Both the position numbers and the translations under genes were made by a program. Below the pieces are notes generated by a model, which saw only the letters and a list, made by a program, of their open reading frames with translations, was not told the DNA's origin and made no database searches. From Maribellus maritimus (GTDB taxonomy: Bacteria > Bacteroidota > Bacteroidia > Bacteroidales > Prolixibacteraceae), in contig NZ_JAIKLE010000002.1 in the NCBI RefSeq assembly GCF_022267315.1, positions 124,001 through 188,000 on the forward strand: DNA of 64,000 nucleotides, read 5' to 3'. Below are positions 27,071 to 35,954 of the stretch, piece by piece. Position 1 is the first letter of the stretch. Each line of letters starts with the position of its first letter.

Positions 27071-27104
27071 TGTTACCCGGTGGTTCGCCGGGTAACAATT
27101 TTTT
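27071..27104 (+). terminator. Terminator-like hairpin between fucI and the DUF6786 gene
   Basis: A perfect 10-bp stem TGTTACCCGG (27071-27080) / CCGGGTAACA (27088-27097) with a 7-nt loop is followed by six T (27099-27104). The next gene starts only 5 bp later, so the hairpin covers the region where its ribosome binding site should lie. It may cut transcript levels of the downstream genes relative to fucI. Confidence 0.8.
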
Positions 27105-27108
27105 CAAA

Positions 27109-28335
27109 ATGAAAATATTTAGTTTAATAACAATTGTTGTTTTTCTTTTTGGTTGTTCAAGTGCCGGAAAGAAAACAAATACATCCGCGGCAATGCAAAA
27201 TTTTGAAAAGGGGAGTTACGGTTACGATTTGGAAACGCTGCAAAAAAATGGAAAACCGATTGAACTCATCAATAAAAGTGCGCGTATTTTACTTTCAGCA
27301 AAGTATCAGGGACGTGTAATGACAAGTACTTCTGCCGGAAAATCAGGAAAAAGTTACGGCTGGATAAATCATGATTTAATTTCTTCCGGTGAAGTTTTAA
27401 AACAATTCAATCCGGTGGGAGGCGAAGAACGTTTTTGGCTGGGACCTGAAGGAGGACAGTTTTCAATCTTCTTTCCGTCAGGGAAGGGCTTTGATTTTGA
27501 AGACTGGAATACTCCGGCGGGCATCGACACGGAAACATACGATGTTGTTGAAGCAAATGAAAAAGAGGCTGTTTTTTCAAAATCGATTGAACTGGTCAAT
27601 TACAGCGATTTTCATTTTCAATTGGAGGTAAACAGGAAAATTAAAATTCTGGAAAATCCTGTTTTGGAAAATGAACTTAGCGTCAGTATTCCTGCTGATA
27701 CAAAATGTGTTGGTTATCAAACGGTGAATACGGTAAAAAATACAGGTGATAAAGCCTGGGAAAAGGAAACCGGTCTTCTTTCGATATGGTTACTTGGCAT
27801 GTTTAATCCATCTCCATCGGTAACTATTTTTATTCCTTACAAAACCAGTGCTGAATCAGATTATATTGTAAAAGACGATTACTTTGGAAAGATTCCGGAA
27901 GATCGTTTAAAAGTGAGAGACGGAATGATATTTTTTAGAGGAGACGGAAAAGCGCGTGGAAAAATTGGAATTCCTCCGCAACGGGCATTGCCTTATTTAG
28001 GTAGCTACGACGCAGAGAATAAAGTTTTAACCATTGTAAAAACCAATATTCCGGAAGCTGCCGTCGACTATGTAAATTCGGCCTGGGAGCTGCAGGATTT
28101 TCCTTTTAAAGGAGATGCCATTAACGCCTACAACGACGGACCTTTGGAAGACGGAAGCCAGTTGGGCCCGTTTTACGAATTGGAGTCATCGTCACCTGCT
28201 CTGGCCTTGCAGGCCGGCGAGCGTGCTGCACACACACAGCTTACCGTCCATTTTGAAGGAGAAGAAGAAGATTTAAATGGTATTTGCCGGCAGGTGTTTG
28301 GGATAACTGTTTCTGAAATTAAAAACGCTTTTTAA
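27109..28335 (+). CDS. DUF6786-like lipoprotein
   Basis: 408 residues from ATG 27109. The N-terminus MKIFSLITIVVFLFGCSS is a lipoprotein signal (Cys16). The mature domain is beta-rich throughout (segments GRVMTSTSAGKSG, FWLGPEGGQFSIFFP, GFDFEDWNTPAGIDTE, YNDGPLEDGSQLGPFYELESSSPA) and resembles the DUF6786 family of Bacteroidetes, a galactose-mutarotase-like fold. A role in binding or anomerising a sugar outside the cell is likely but not shown. It follows fucI by 47 bp and precedes the GntR-type regulator by 12 bp. Confidence 0.8.
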   Translation: MKIFSLITIVVFLFGCSSAGKKTNTSAAMQNFEKGSYGYDLETLQKNGKPIELINKSARILLSAKYQGRVMTSTSAGKSGKSYGWINHDLISSGEVLKQFNPVGGEERFWLGPEGGQFSIFFPSGKGFDFEDWNTPAGIDTETYDVVEANEKEAVFSKSIELVNYSDFHFQLEVNRKIKILENPVLENELSVSIPADTKCVGYQTVNTVKNTGDKAWEKETGLLSIWLLGMFNPSPSVTIFIPYKTSAESDYIVKDDYFGKIPEDRLKVRDGMIFFRGDGKARGKIGIPPQRALPYLGSYDAENKVLTIVKTNIPEAAVDYVNSAWELQDFPFKGDAINAYNDGPLEDGSQLGPFYELESSSPALALQAGERAAHTQLTVHFEGEEEDLNGICRQVFGITVSEIKNAF

Positions 28336-28347
28336 ACAAAAATTATT

Positions 28348-29346
28348 TTGAATGATTTTGAGCTGCATATTGCCGAATTAGCCGGGCAAACCAAAGTACA
28401 ACAATTGGTTTATTCCATAACCGAGGCAATCAGCACCGGGAAACTGAAAGTGGGCGATGCGTTGCCGTCTGTAAATCAGTTGAGTTTGGAAAGCGGCTTT
28501 TCCCGCGATACGGTTTTTAAAGCCTATAATATTCTTAAAAGAAGAAGTGTGGTTGAATCGGCGCCAACAAAAGGATATTATGTTGCCAACGAGTCATTTA
28601 AAGTTTTTATGCTGCTCGATGATTTTAGTGCTTTTAAAGAGCAGCTATACCAATCGTTTCGGACTGATCTGCCGGAGGCGTATTCAGTTGATTTGCTGTT
28701 TCACCATTACAATCATGAAGTTTTTCGGCAACTTGTTCAAAATAGTTTGGGACGATACAGTATGTATGTTATAATGAATATCGATCATAAAAGTGTTGAC
28801 CCTATTTTGGAGAAGATCGATACCAACAAACTGTTGATAATCGATATGGGAAAACCGGATAACGATAAAATGAATTACCTGACCCAGAATTTTTACGAAT
28901 CGGTTATTTCCTGTCTTGAACAGGGTGCTGACGCCATAAAAAAATATGAAGAACTGGTTTTAATTTATGAGGAGAACAATACACCACATCCTTCAGAAAC
29001 AGCAAAAGCGATCAAAAAATTTTGTAAAAAGAATCAGGTTAAGTATGTGAAAAATGCTCATTTTGAAGTTTCAGAATTAAAAAAAGGGCAGGCGTACTTT
29101 GTAATCAGGGATGCTGATCTGGTTAAAATAATTAAAGAATGCCGGAAAAGAAATCTTGTACTGGGAAAGGATGTCGGAGTGCTTTCGTATAACGACACTC
29201 CAATGAAGGAGATTGTTGGAAACGGGATTTCGGTGATATCAACCGATTTTGAGGAAATGGGAAAGAGAGCCGCTGCATTTGTAAAAAACAAATTAAGAAC
29301 CGAAATTGTACTTCCAACATATGTGAAATTACGAGATTCGCTATAA
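28348..29346 (+). CDS. GntR-type regulator with LacI-like sensor domain (FucR-like)
   Basis: 332 residues starting at a TTG codon; no ATG or GTG is in frame near the N-terminus. A GntR winged helix (about 14-85: QQLVYSITEAISTGKLKVGD, SGFSRDTVFKAYNILKRRSVV) is joined to a periplasmic-binding-protein-like ligand domain (about 95-330) with VLSYNDTPMKEIVGNGISVIS near the end. Bacteroidetes use this architecture for sugar regulators, including the fucose regulator of Bacteroides. Position after fucI suggests an L-fuculose or fucose response, an inference from context. Confidence 0.9.
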   Translation: MNDFELHIAELAGQTKVQQLVYSITEAISTGKLKVGDALPSVNQLSLESGFSRDTVFKAYNILKRRSVVESAPTKGYYVANESFKVFMLLDDFSAFKEQLYQSFRTDLPEAYSVDLLFHHYNHEVFRQLVQNSLGRYSMYVIMNIDHKSVDPILEKIDTNKLLIIDMGKPDNDKMNYLTQNFYESVISCLEQGADAIKKYEELVLIYEENNTPHPSETAKAIKKFCKKNQVKYVKNAHFEVSELKKGQAYFVIRDADLVKIIKECRKRNLVLGKDVGVLSYNDTPMKEIVGNGISVISTDFEEMGKRAAAFVKNKLRTEIVLPTYVKLRDSL

Positions 29347-29386
29347 GAAATAAGTTTTTTACTAACCCAATTAAACCTGTTATCAC

Positions 29387-30925
29387 ATGAAAAACGTAAA
29401 GAATTATCTGCTTATTCTGCTTGCTTTCTTTTTTGCTTCATGTGCAAAACAAGGCCGTTTGCCCGAAACCGAACAATGGGATGTTTTTCAAATAAGTCTG
29501 TTTGCTTTTGTGGAGGGAAATCCTTTTATGAGTACAGAGATAAGTGCCGAGTTTGTAAATGGCGACAAACGTATTTTAGTTCCCGGTTTTTACGATGGCA
29601 ACGACACTTTCAGAATTCGTTTTTCACCTCCTGTGCAGGGAGTATGGAAGTATAAAACGCAAAGCAACAACAATGATCTTTTGGGAAAAACCGGCGAATT
29701 CCTTTGTGTACCTCCAAGGGGAGAAAATCATGGGCCTGTAAAAGTTGTAAATACCTGGTATCTGCAATATGCCGACAGCACTCCTTTTTATTCGGTGGGA
29801 ACAACTGCCTACCAGTGGACAAGTGTAAAACAGTCCGTTCAGGAACAAACGCTGAAAACACTGGCCAAAGTGCCGTTTAATAAAATTAGAATGTGCGTTT
29901 TTCCCAAATCATATATATACGGGAATGAAACTGAACCATGGAGATATCCTTTTGAACGAACAAATAACAGGAACAATTTTGAAAATCCGGATATTGAATT
30001 TTTTCAGAATTTTGATAAGCGTATAAAACAACTTTGCGATTTAGGTATTCAGGCTGATGTGATTCTGTTTCATCCCTACGATCGCTGGGGATACAGCAAA
30101 ATGGGAAACGAAATGAACAAACGGTATGTCCGTTATATGATTGCCCGCATTTCTGCGTACCGGAACGTTTGGTGGTCGCTGGCCAATGAATGGGATATAC
30201 CCGATATAAAAGAAACCATTGACTGGGAAGGAATAGGAACACTATTACAAAATGAGGATCCCCATCACCGGATGAGGGGAATACATAATTGGTATGGTTC
30301 TGAAGATCATTTTTATGATCATTCTCGCTCGTGGCTTACACATGTAAGTGCGCAAACCTCACAGTTTTACAATGCTGAAAAGTGGAGGAAGCGATACAAA
30401 AAACCACTGATGTTTGACGAAATGCGTTACGAGGGAGACGTTCCCAGCGACTGGGGCAATTTAAGCGGGGAAGAAATGGTCAGTTATTTTTGGATGGCCG
30501 GTTTAAGCGGAGGATATGGCACACATGGCGAAACATTTACAAACGACTCCGATACTTCCGAAGTAAGATGGTGGTCAAAAGGCGGAAACTGTGTTGGCGA
30601 AAGCCCGGAAAGAATAGTTTTTTTTCAATCAATATTGGAACAGGCACCTGTAACAGCTATGAAACCTGAATTGAATGATAGGGGCGATCCCGAAAACCTG
30701 AACAACAATGTTTACATTTTTTCAAAGCAGGGAGCGTATTATCTTGCGTATGTTGCAGACTCCAATCAGAGCGTTGAAATAAGTTTACCCGGGGATTCAT
30801 CGTACAAACTGGAGGTGATTGATACCTGGAACATGAAAACGCTGGAAGAAAATACAGTCGAATCCGGTACATTTAAATATGTAACAAAGCATCCTTACTG
30901 CGCATTAAAAATAACGGGCAATTGA
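29387..30925 (+). CDS. DUF5060/DUF4038 glycoside hydrolase lipoprotein (GH140-like)
   Basis: 512 residues. Lipobox FFFASC (Cys19). An N-terminal DUF5060 Ig-like domain (about 25-100) precedes a DUF4038 (beta/alpha)8 domain (about 115-430) and a short C-terminal beta domain. The candidate acid/base is the Glu of WWSLANEWD and the nucleophile is the Glu of LMFDEMRYEG, as in clan GH-A. Related enzymes include apiosidases (GH140); the true substrate is unknown. It lies 40 bp after the regulator gene and probably ends the fuc locus. A fucoside, or a plant/algal side chain releasing fucose or a related sugar, is a plausible target. Confidence 0.85.
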   Translation: MKNVKNYLLILLAFFFASCAKQGRLPETEQWDVFQISLFAFVEGNPFMSTEISAEFVNGDKRILVPGFYDGNDTFRIRFSPPVQGVWKYKTQSNNNDLLGKTGEFLCVPPRGENHGPVKVVNTWYLQYADSTPFYSVGTTAYQWTSVKQSVQEQTLKTLAKVPFNKIRMCVFPKSYIYGNETEPWRYPFERTNNRNNFENPDIEFFQNFDKRIKQLCDLGIQADVILFHPYDRWGYSKMGNEMNKRYVRYMIARISAYRNVWWSLANEWDIPDIKETIDWEGIGTLLQNEDPHHRMRGIHNWYGSEDHFYDHSRSWLTHVSAQTSQFYNAEKWRKRYKKPLMFDEMRYEGDVPSDWGNLSGEEMVSYFWMAGLSGGYGTHGETFTNDSDTSEVRWWSKGGNCVGESPERIVFFQSILEQAPVTAMKPELNDRGDPENLNNNVYIFSKQGAYYLAYVADSNQSVEISLPGDSSYKLEVIDTWNMKTLEENTVESGTFKYVTKHPYCALKITGN

Positions 30926-31059
30926 TAGTTTTATATTAACTTCTTGGTTATACAACACCGCTACCGGGTTTTATTGCACTGCTGCGCGATTTTATCACCT
31001 TGCCCATTTGGCTTTCTGCCAAAATCTTCTTTTACATGCTTCTTTTTTTTAAGGATAGC

Positions 31060-31268
31060 ATCGTCCTATCCCGGGATATGATCGTTGTGTCCATGGATAT
31101 GATCGTTATAGAGTGGGATATGATCATCCTATCCCTGTTTTTGGTGTCAAAAACCGCTTTTTTACGATGCAAAACCGGGATATCATCGCGCTATCCTCGG
31201 ATATGATCATGCTATCCTTAGATATTGTCATGCTATCCAAGGATATAATCATTGTATCCCGAGACAGG
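31060..31268. repeat. 21-bp tandem palindromic repeat array
   Basis: Two blocks of four consecutive 21-bp units lie at 31060-31143 and 31185-31268, separated by 41 bp of decayed units. The typical unit reads ATCATGCTATCCAAGGATATG, with a dyad core TATCC-NN-GGATA in most copies. Blocks are 125 bp apart in start position, one base short of six units. The flanks 31050-31059 and 31308-31350 also hold half-units (GGATA, GATATCC). On the + strand the units encode heptads such as DMIVVSM or DIVMLSK, in two frames because of the one-base slip. The array lies in the 848-bp spacer after the glycosidase gene; 30926-31059 shows nothing else. Confidence 0.85.
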
Positions 31269-31350
31269 ATGGTTCTATTCTACTTGCCGACGCTTCCAAA
31301 ACCGGCCAACGACAGGATATGTAAAGGTTTCTTACAAAAAAGATATCCCC

Positions 31351-31628
31351 CGTACCTAATTTTACAGGCCGGGAAGAAACTCCTTGTTTTTAAAACAAAT
31401 GATTGTTATTTTTAATGCGCAAAAAAGCAGTAACACATGAACTAAAACTGTTTTCCACCCATAAATCCATTTAAAAATGAATCGTTCCAAAACACATTCC
31501 GTGACGCTTATCCAACGCTTTTCTGAAAACATATATTTCCTCAGAACTGGCTTAGCCACCCGAAATGATGTTGTAACCCAAAGTAACCATAAAGAGGTAA
31601 ATGAAAGTATTGGCTTACATAGCCGTTG
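31351..31628. repeat. 280-bp dispersed repeat, copy A
   Basis: This stretch recurs at 39960-40247 in the same orientation at roughly 80-85 percent identity judged by eye. Shared blocks include AAAACAAATGATTGTTATTT, CACATGAACTAAA or its close variant, AAAACACATTCC, GCTTATCCAAC and CAAAGTAACCATAAAGAG. No conserved reading frame is evident, so it is probably a non-coding repeat family. The boundaries are approximate. Confidence 0.8.
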
Positions 31629-31699
31629 GGTGGCACAATAACGAATGAGAAATTCATATTAGATACATGAATTTATAATTATGACAAAGTTTACATATA

Positions 31700-31730
31700 A
31701 TTGTCGCAATAATGACGTTACAACGACAAT
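31700..31730. promoter_or_regulatory. Candidate operator of the XRE-family regulator
   Basis: ATTGTCG (31700-31706) and CGACAAT (31724-31730) form a perfect 7-bp inverted repeat around a 17-bp centre that itself pairs partly (TAATGACGTTA). Ten of the 14 pairs within 31701-31729 are complementary, plus one wobble. It lies 43 bp before the regulator start, the usual position for an autoregulatory site. Confidence 0.5.
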
Positions 31731-31773
31731 AGAGACTAAATACTTTTACTCAATAGTTTAATATTCACATGAT

Positions 31774-32310
31774 ATGGAAAATTCAGAGTTACCAAAAAGA
31801 GTAAGAGATTTTAGGATTAAAAAAGGATTATCACAGGAAGAGCTTGCAAATAAAACGGGATTAAGTCTCAGAACCATTCAAAGAATTGAAAATGGAGAAT
31901 CTATACCGAGAGGAGATACTTTTAAAAAAATAGCTATTGCGCTTCAAGTTTCGCCTGAAGAAATCATAGATTGGCAGATTCAAGAAGATGACAACATTAT
32001 AACATTACTTAATTTATCTCAATTAGGGTTCATATTTTTCCCCTGGATTGGAATAATAGTTCCAATGATTATATGGATTAACCAAAAAGATAAAATTAAA
32101 AACGTAGATTCTATCGGTAAAGTAATTTTAAATTACCAGATTTCCTGGAATATATTACTTTTTGGAATGCTAATAGCCTCATTTATAATAAGTCCATTAA
32201 TAGTCATAATTTGGTATTTATATAATTTCATATTAGTTATTATAAACACAAGAAGATATATTAAGAAAAAACAAGTGATTTATAAACCAACTTTTAAAAT
32301 TCTGCAATAA
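31774..32310 (+). CDS. XRE-family HTH regulator fused to DUF4870-like membrane domain
   Basis: 178 residues. An N-terminal helix-turn-helix of the Cro/C1 type (RVRDFRIKKGLSQEELANKTGLSLRTIQRIENGES, about 8-65) is joined to a membrane domain with three predicted helices (about 78-160). The segment FFPWIGIIVPMIIWINQKDK ... GKVILNYQISW resembles DUF4870. A membrane-tethered DNA-binding protein of this kind is common in Bacteroidetes, function unknown. It is the first gene of the all-plus-strand accessory region. A 29-bp palindrome lies just upstream. Confidence 0.88.
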   Translation: MENSELPKRVRDFRIKKGLSQEELANKTGLSLRTIQRIENGESIPRGDTFKKIAIALQVSPEEIIDWQIQEDDNIITLLNLSQLGFIFFPWIGIIVPMIIWINQKDKIKNVDSIGKVILNYQISWNILLFGMLIASFIISPLIVIIWYLYNFILVIINTRRYIKKKQVIYKPTFKILQ

Positions 32311-32340
32311 ATTACAAACTTTGGAAGCAGATATTACATG

Positions 32341-32550
32341 GCGGGGGCTGGTGGTACGCCAACTGCGGATTCTCGTATCGCCGTTTAGTCCTCGCGATGA
32401 GCGCTTTTCGAAATATGCCCTGACAACATTTACCAACCGCCAGACTGTCTAACCTCTTTCCAGAAAAGAATGATTTGGGCAACTGATTTTTTTTAATAAA
32501 ATATTGAAAACTCAGGGCTTAATTTTACTTTTTTGACATGCTGTCGTAGG
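32341..32550. repeat. Spacer element copy X
   Basis: This lies in the 455-bp gap between the XRE gene and the beta-lactamase-family gene. Its first part (32341-32437) aligns with 41071-41170: both begin GCGGGGG, contain TTTCGAAAT and end TnTAnCAAC-like. Its second part (32398-32550) aligns with 43024-43177: both share CAGACTGTCT, GATTTGGG, ATTGAAA and TGTCGTNG in order. The rest of the gap (32551-32765) is AT-rich and shows no gene. Confidence 0.65.
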
Positions 32551-32765
32551 ACACAATTTTGCGTAAATAAGTGGGAAAATTCAAAACAGATTTATGATAA
32601 GTTATCTATTTCTTTTGCTTTAATAAATCCTAATACAAACTTTCCATTTATCATCTTTGTTCTTACATTGTTTGCAACTTTGTGATTAGATAAGCAATAC
32701 GAATAAAGGAATGAAGCAAAAAGAATGATTTACTTTTATAGTAATTCAGTATTAATAAGATTACG

Positions 32766-33863
32766 ATGATGAAAAAAACGCCTGCAATTGTCACAATTCT
32801 TCTAATAACAGCACAATCTGTTTTTTGTCAATTAACGTTAGAGAACGCTGCGAAGATTGACAGTGTAGCACAAAAATTACACAAAGAAGGAAAATTTAAT
32901 GGTGGATTGTTAGTCGCAGAAGGAAATCAAATAATCTATGAAAACGCCTTTGGATTGGCTGACAGAAATTTGAACATCCCAAATTCTCATGAGATGCGTT
33001 TTTGGGATGCCAGTATCGGAAAAATGTTTACAGCCGTACTTATTCTTCAACTCGCAGAAGAGGATAAACTTTTTTTAACAGATCCGATTTCCAAACATCT
33101 ACCCTGGTTCAGGCATGAGTTGGCAGATAGTATTTCAATCCATCAACTTCTGAGCCATCGTTCAGGATTCCAAAGTAGAATTTATGAGGAACGAGAAATA
33201 GCTGAACATGATGAAAAAAGTCAGAGAAGTATCCTTGAACATAAAATAGCTAAATCAGACCTGGCTTTTGAACCCGGAGCAGCCTTTTTATACAGCAATA
33301 CCGGATATGTTTTATTATCGGAAGTGATAATGGCGCATCTGGGAAAAGATTATAACGCTATTTTGCAGGAGCATATTTTTAAACCACTCAAAATGAATGA
33401 AACATACTGGTCTGCACCTATTTATGGTCCAACTATGCCTGTATATTATTTAGAAGATGGAAATGCATTTCTTCCAGCCGATGAGCTTGATTTTACGGGT
33501 CCCGGCGGCGAAAAGACCACACTACGCGACTTGCATAAATTTATGTTGGCTGTCGGAACGGATCAATTGATTTCAAAAAAGTCATGGGCGCTTGCTTTTA
33601 AGGCTCACTCATTACCCGAAGAGGCCAAAAGCCAATGGGGGCCACATCAGAGTCCTTACGGGTATGGATTTAGCTTAATAGACTTACCTTATGCCAGCAA
33701 TGAGATAGATGCAACGGTAAGCCATGGTGGTGCAGGTAAAGGAACTTCAAGTTACGCACTACGTTTTTTAGAAAAAAACCGAATCGTAATTTTGTGGAAT
33801 AATGAGTATAAAAATCCGATGCTTTTTGAGCTGTATATGGTGTTGTCAGAATTAAGTAAATAA
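32766..33863 (+). CDS. Beta-lactamase-family serine hydrolase, intact active site
   Basis: 365 residues (or 364 from the second Met). A signal peptide (1-21) precedes a class C/DD-peptidase-type domain. The catalytic Ser-x-x-Lys is S83-I-G-K86 (WDASIGKMFTAV), the Tyr-x-Asn is Y176-S-N178 (FLYSNTGYVLLSE), and the third motif is HGG (VSHGGAGKGTSSYAL), so it is probably an active esterase, peptidase or lactamase in the periplasm. It is similar in plan to the degenerate lipoprotein at 8222 but not its duplicate. Single gene in the accessory region; clinical beta-lactam resistance should not be assumed. Confidence 0.92.
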   Translation: MMKKTPAIVTILLITAQSVFCQLTLENAAKIDSVAQKLHKEGKFNGGLLVAEGNQIIYENAFGLADRNLNIPNSHEMRFWDASIGKMFTAVLILQLAEEDKLFLTDPISKHLPWFRHELADSISIHQLLSHRSGFQSRIYEEREIAEHDEKSQRSILEHKIAKSDLAFEPGAAFLYSNTGYVLLSEVIMAHLGKDYNAILQEHIFKPLKMNETYWSAPIYGPTMPVYYLEDGNAFLPADELDFTGPGGEKTTLRDLHKFMLAVGTDQLISKKSWALAFKAHSLPEEAKSQWGPHQSPYGYGFSLIDLPYASNEIDATVSHGGAGKGTSSYALRFLEKNRIVILWNNEYKNPMLFELYMVLSELSK

Positions 33864-33932
33864 ACCAATCATTATACATTGTAAAATGCGTGTAAAATGA
33901 GTAAGATTGCAAAAAAATTAAGGATACTCAAA

Positions 33933-34877
33933 ATGAAACACGTAAATATCTTCCTGACCATTCTGATTTCTTTTTACTTTTATTCATGTTACGATAGTGA
34001 GAATGAATTTAACCTGATTGACCCTTCATTAACACAGATTGAAATGGAGGGAGAAGGTGGCGAAACAGAAATTTTATTCACCCATTCAAACTGGAAAATT
34101 GCCGGAATAATCAATCAAAATGGTGATGTAAAAATCTCAGGCGACAGCTATTCTATAGACGGCTCTTTGATTCGGGAAAACTACACGCTAAAATTAGATA
34201 GTTTAGGCAGAGTAGATGCATTCTGGACAAATAAGGGATTTAGTATTGTTCGTAATTCTTTTACTTCACTTAAAGTCGCTCTCAAAGAAAACAGTACGGG
34301 AGAAGATTTTAACTTCACAATAGTTCTTGAATCCGGAAATGAGTCGAAAGAAATTCAGGTAAAACAAAAAAAATCGCAAGGATATACATTTGATAGAATT
34401 GAATATAAGCTTGATGAAAGTGATGGTGACTCCATCTTTGTAAAGCAAGGTACCTCCTTTTCTTTTAATCTTCAATCGTCACAGGAATTTTCATTTCACC
34501 CCATCAATGGAATTGGCATTGATAAAACCTCATTTTTTAAAAGCGCCGAATATGATGCATTTGCCTGGACAGAATCTGATTCAATATTGGTTGAAATTCC
34601 GTCAGGAATTGAGAATGGCAAACTATATTTTAACGGAGATAAAACCATTTACACGGCTACTTCAATAAGAAATGACAGCAAGTATGGCAATTTACAGGAA
34701 ACTGTAACTATACCATCAGGTAATTCAAAATTTTCGGTTGAAATACAATACAGGGAGAGAAATGTTTCGTATGCTTTGTATTTGGTAAACAACAGAACTG
34801 AAAAGGAAAAAATAATAAACGGGAAGTGGGTTGAATTCGCTCCTACAGGAAATTATACAATCAACCGGGGGAATTGA
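33933..34877 (+). CDS. Hypothetical lipoprotein with BACON-like repeats
   Basis: 314 residues from ATG 33933; an upstream in-frame ATG (33897) adds a charged stretch that spoils the signal. The signal MKHVNIFLTILISFYFYSC ends in a lipobox. The mature protein appears wholly beta-stranded. The segment GGETEILFTHSNWKIAGI resembles the start of BACON domains, which are found in surface lipoproteins of Bacteroidetes and bind glycans or mucin. A second such unit may start near residue 150. No enzyme motif is seen. It follows the beta-lactamase-family gene by 69 bp on the same strand and could be cotranscribed. Confidence 0.65.
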   Translation: MKHVNIFLTILISFYFYSCYDSENEFNLIDPSLTQIEMEGEGGETEILFTHSNWKIAGIINQNGDVKISGDSYSIDGSLIRENYTLKLDSLGRVDAFWTNKGFSIVRNSFTSLKVALKENSTGEDFNFTIVLESGNESKEIQVKQKKSQGYTFDRIEYKLDESDGDSIFVKQGTSFSFNLQSSQEFSFHPINGIGIDKTSFFKSAEYDAFAWTESDSILVEIPSGIENGKLYFNGDKTIYTATSIRNDSKYGNLQETVTIPSGNSKFSVEIQYRERNVSYALYLVNNRTEKEKIINGKWVEFAPTGNYTINRGN

Positions 34878-34896
34878 GTGGTGATACAAAACAATA

Positions 34897-34933
34897 AAAC
34901 GCCGGGATAATTGTGTCTGGCATAGCGGCGTTT
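34897..34933 (+). terminator. Hairpin after the BACON-like lipoprotein
   Basis: AAACGCCG (34897-34904) pairs with CGGCGTTT (34926-34933) over 8 bp with a 21-nt loop. T-rich sequence follows further down (34944-34960), so it may terminate transcription. GC-rich hairpins in the spacers of this region could also be part of the cassette-like units. Confidence 0.5.
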
Positions 34934-35072
34934 GTATAGTGCTTTGTTTTCGTTTTTTTTCTGCTGTCGTATCCTGCCAGGCACTGAGGCTTTTTGAAAT
35001 ATGAAAAAGTAAGCTGCAAATGACCTTTACCCGTAATATTGCAACAAGTGGACTAATCAGCGTTTACAAACA

Positions 35073-35954
35073 ATGATTTTATATGAATTTTTAAATAAGG
35101 AATATATCAAATACAATCAGGAGAATGCCTCATGGAAAAACGGGCTTTTTCATGCTATCGTTGTTTTAATCATTTTTCTCTTGTTCCAGCCTTTCGGATT
35201 CAGGGATAAAGATATAGAACTAAAAATCCTACTATTTCCCGGTTTTTCTCTTATCGCATTTTCCTATAGTATTGTCAGGTTTTATATCATCAGGAAGATG
35301 CTTCAATCAAAAAAAACATGGGCACTGAAAGATGAAATTATAAGTCATATCGTAGGCATGTTTCCACTGGTGTTTATCATCCAACTATATTCTTATTGGA
35401 TTACCGGTGACATGCCTTTTAATATCCACTGGTACTCAACCCTTTTTTATTATACAACCAGTCTGCTTACGGTAGTTGGTATTATCGAATACTTACATTA
35501 CAGCAATAAATCGGCGGGTGTTCGGGTCGGAGATTTGTCTTCTCGAATTCAACAATATTCCCAACAAATAGAAACGGCTCAAAAAGAAAACACTCAGGAG
35601 AATCTGGCACTAACGTTGGAAAAAGGTCAATTTACTGTAAACAGAGAAAAACTTGTTTTTATTGAATCAAAAGGCAATTATTTAGATTTCCATTTGTGTA
35701 AAAGCGACGGAGTGACAACAAAGCTTACCAAAAGAGGTCGACTGCATCAGGTGGAAGCAGATTTAGAAAACTATCTGGAATTTTTCCGTTGTCACCGGGC
35801 CTTTATTGTAAATATGAAAAAGGCAAAACAAATGAAGGGAAACAGTAAAAATGCAAGACTTATTCTTGATGACGATGAGCTACAAGAAATTCCTGTTTCA
35901 CGGACGTATTTTAAAACGCTGACGCAAAAGTTGGAGAAAATGACAACGCTATAG
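35073..35954 (+). CDS. Membrane-bound LytTR transcription factor
   Basis: 293 residues. Four predicted transmembrane helices (about 25-160) are followed by a short coil (SSRIQQYSQQIETAQKENTQ) and a C-terminal LytTR DNA-binding domain (about 190-290; LVFIESKGNYLDFHLCKSDG, FFRCHRAFIVNMKKAKQMKGN). There is no receiver domain and no kinase partner next to it, so the membrane part itself is the likely sensor. It is a single gene between a hairpin and the unknown gene at 36135, which may be its target. Confidence 0.9.
   Translation: MILYEFLNKEYIKYNQENASWKNGLFHAIVVLIIFLLFQPFGFRDKDIELKILLFPGFSLIAFSYSIVRFYIIRKMLQSKKTWALKDEIISHIVGMFPLVFIIQLYSYWITGDMPFNIHWYSTLFYYTTSLLTVVGIIEYLHYSNKSAGVRVGDLSSRIQQYSQQIETAQKENTQENLALTLEKGQFTVNREKLVFIESKGNYLDFHLCKSDGVTTKLTKRGRLHQVEADLENYLEFFRCHRAFIVNMKKAKQMKGNSKNARLILDDDELQEIPVSRTYFKTLTQKLEKMTTL

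Noticed and set aside
31060-31268. Could the 21-bp array be a CRISPR?
   Set aside because: Repeats abut with no unique spacers between them, are diverged, and no cas gene is near.
31000-31415. Two overlapping frames encoding heptad repeats (DMIVVSM and DIIALSS types).
   Set aside because: Neither has a credible ribosome site, the frames are split by a one-base slip, and the DNA units vary more than a functional coiled protein would; treated as a repeat array.
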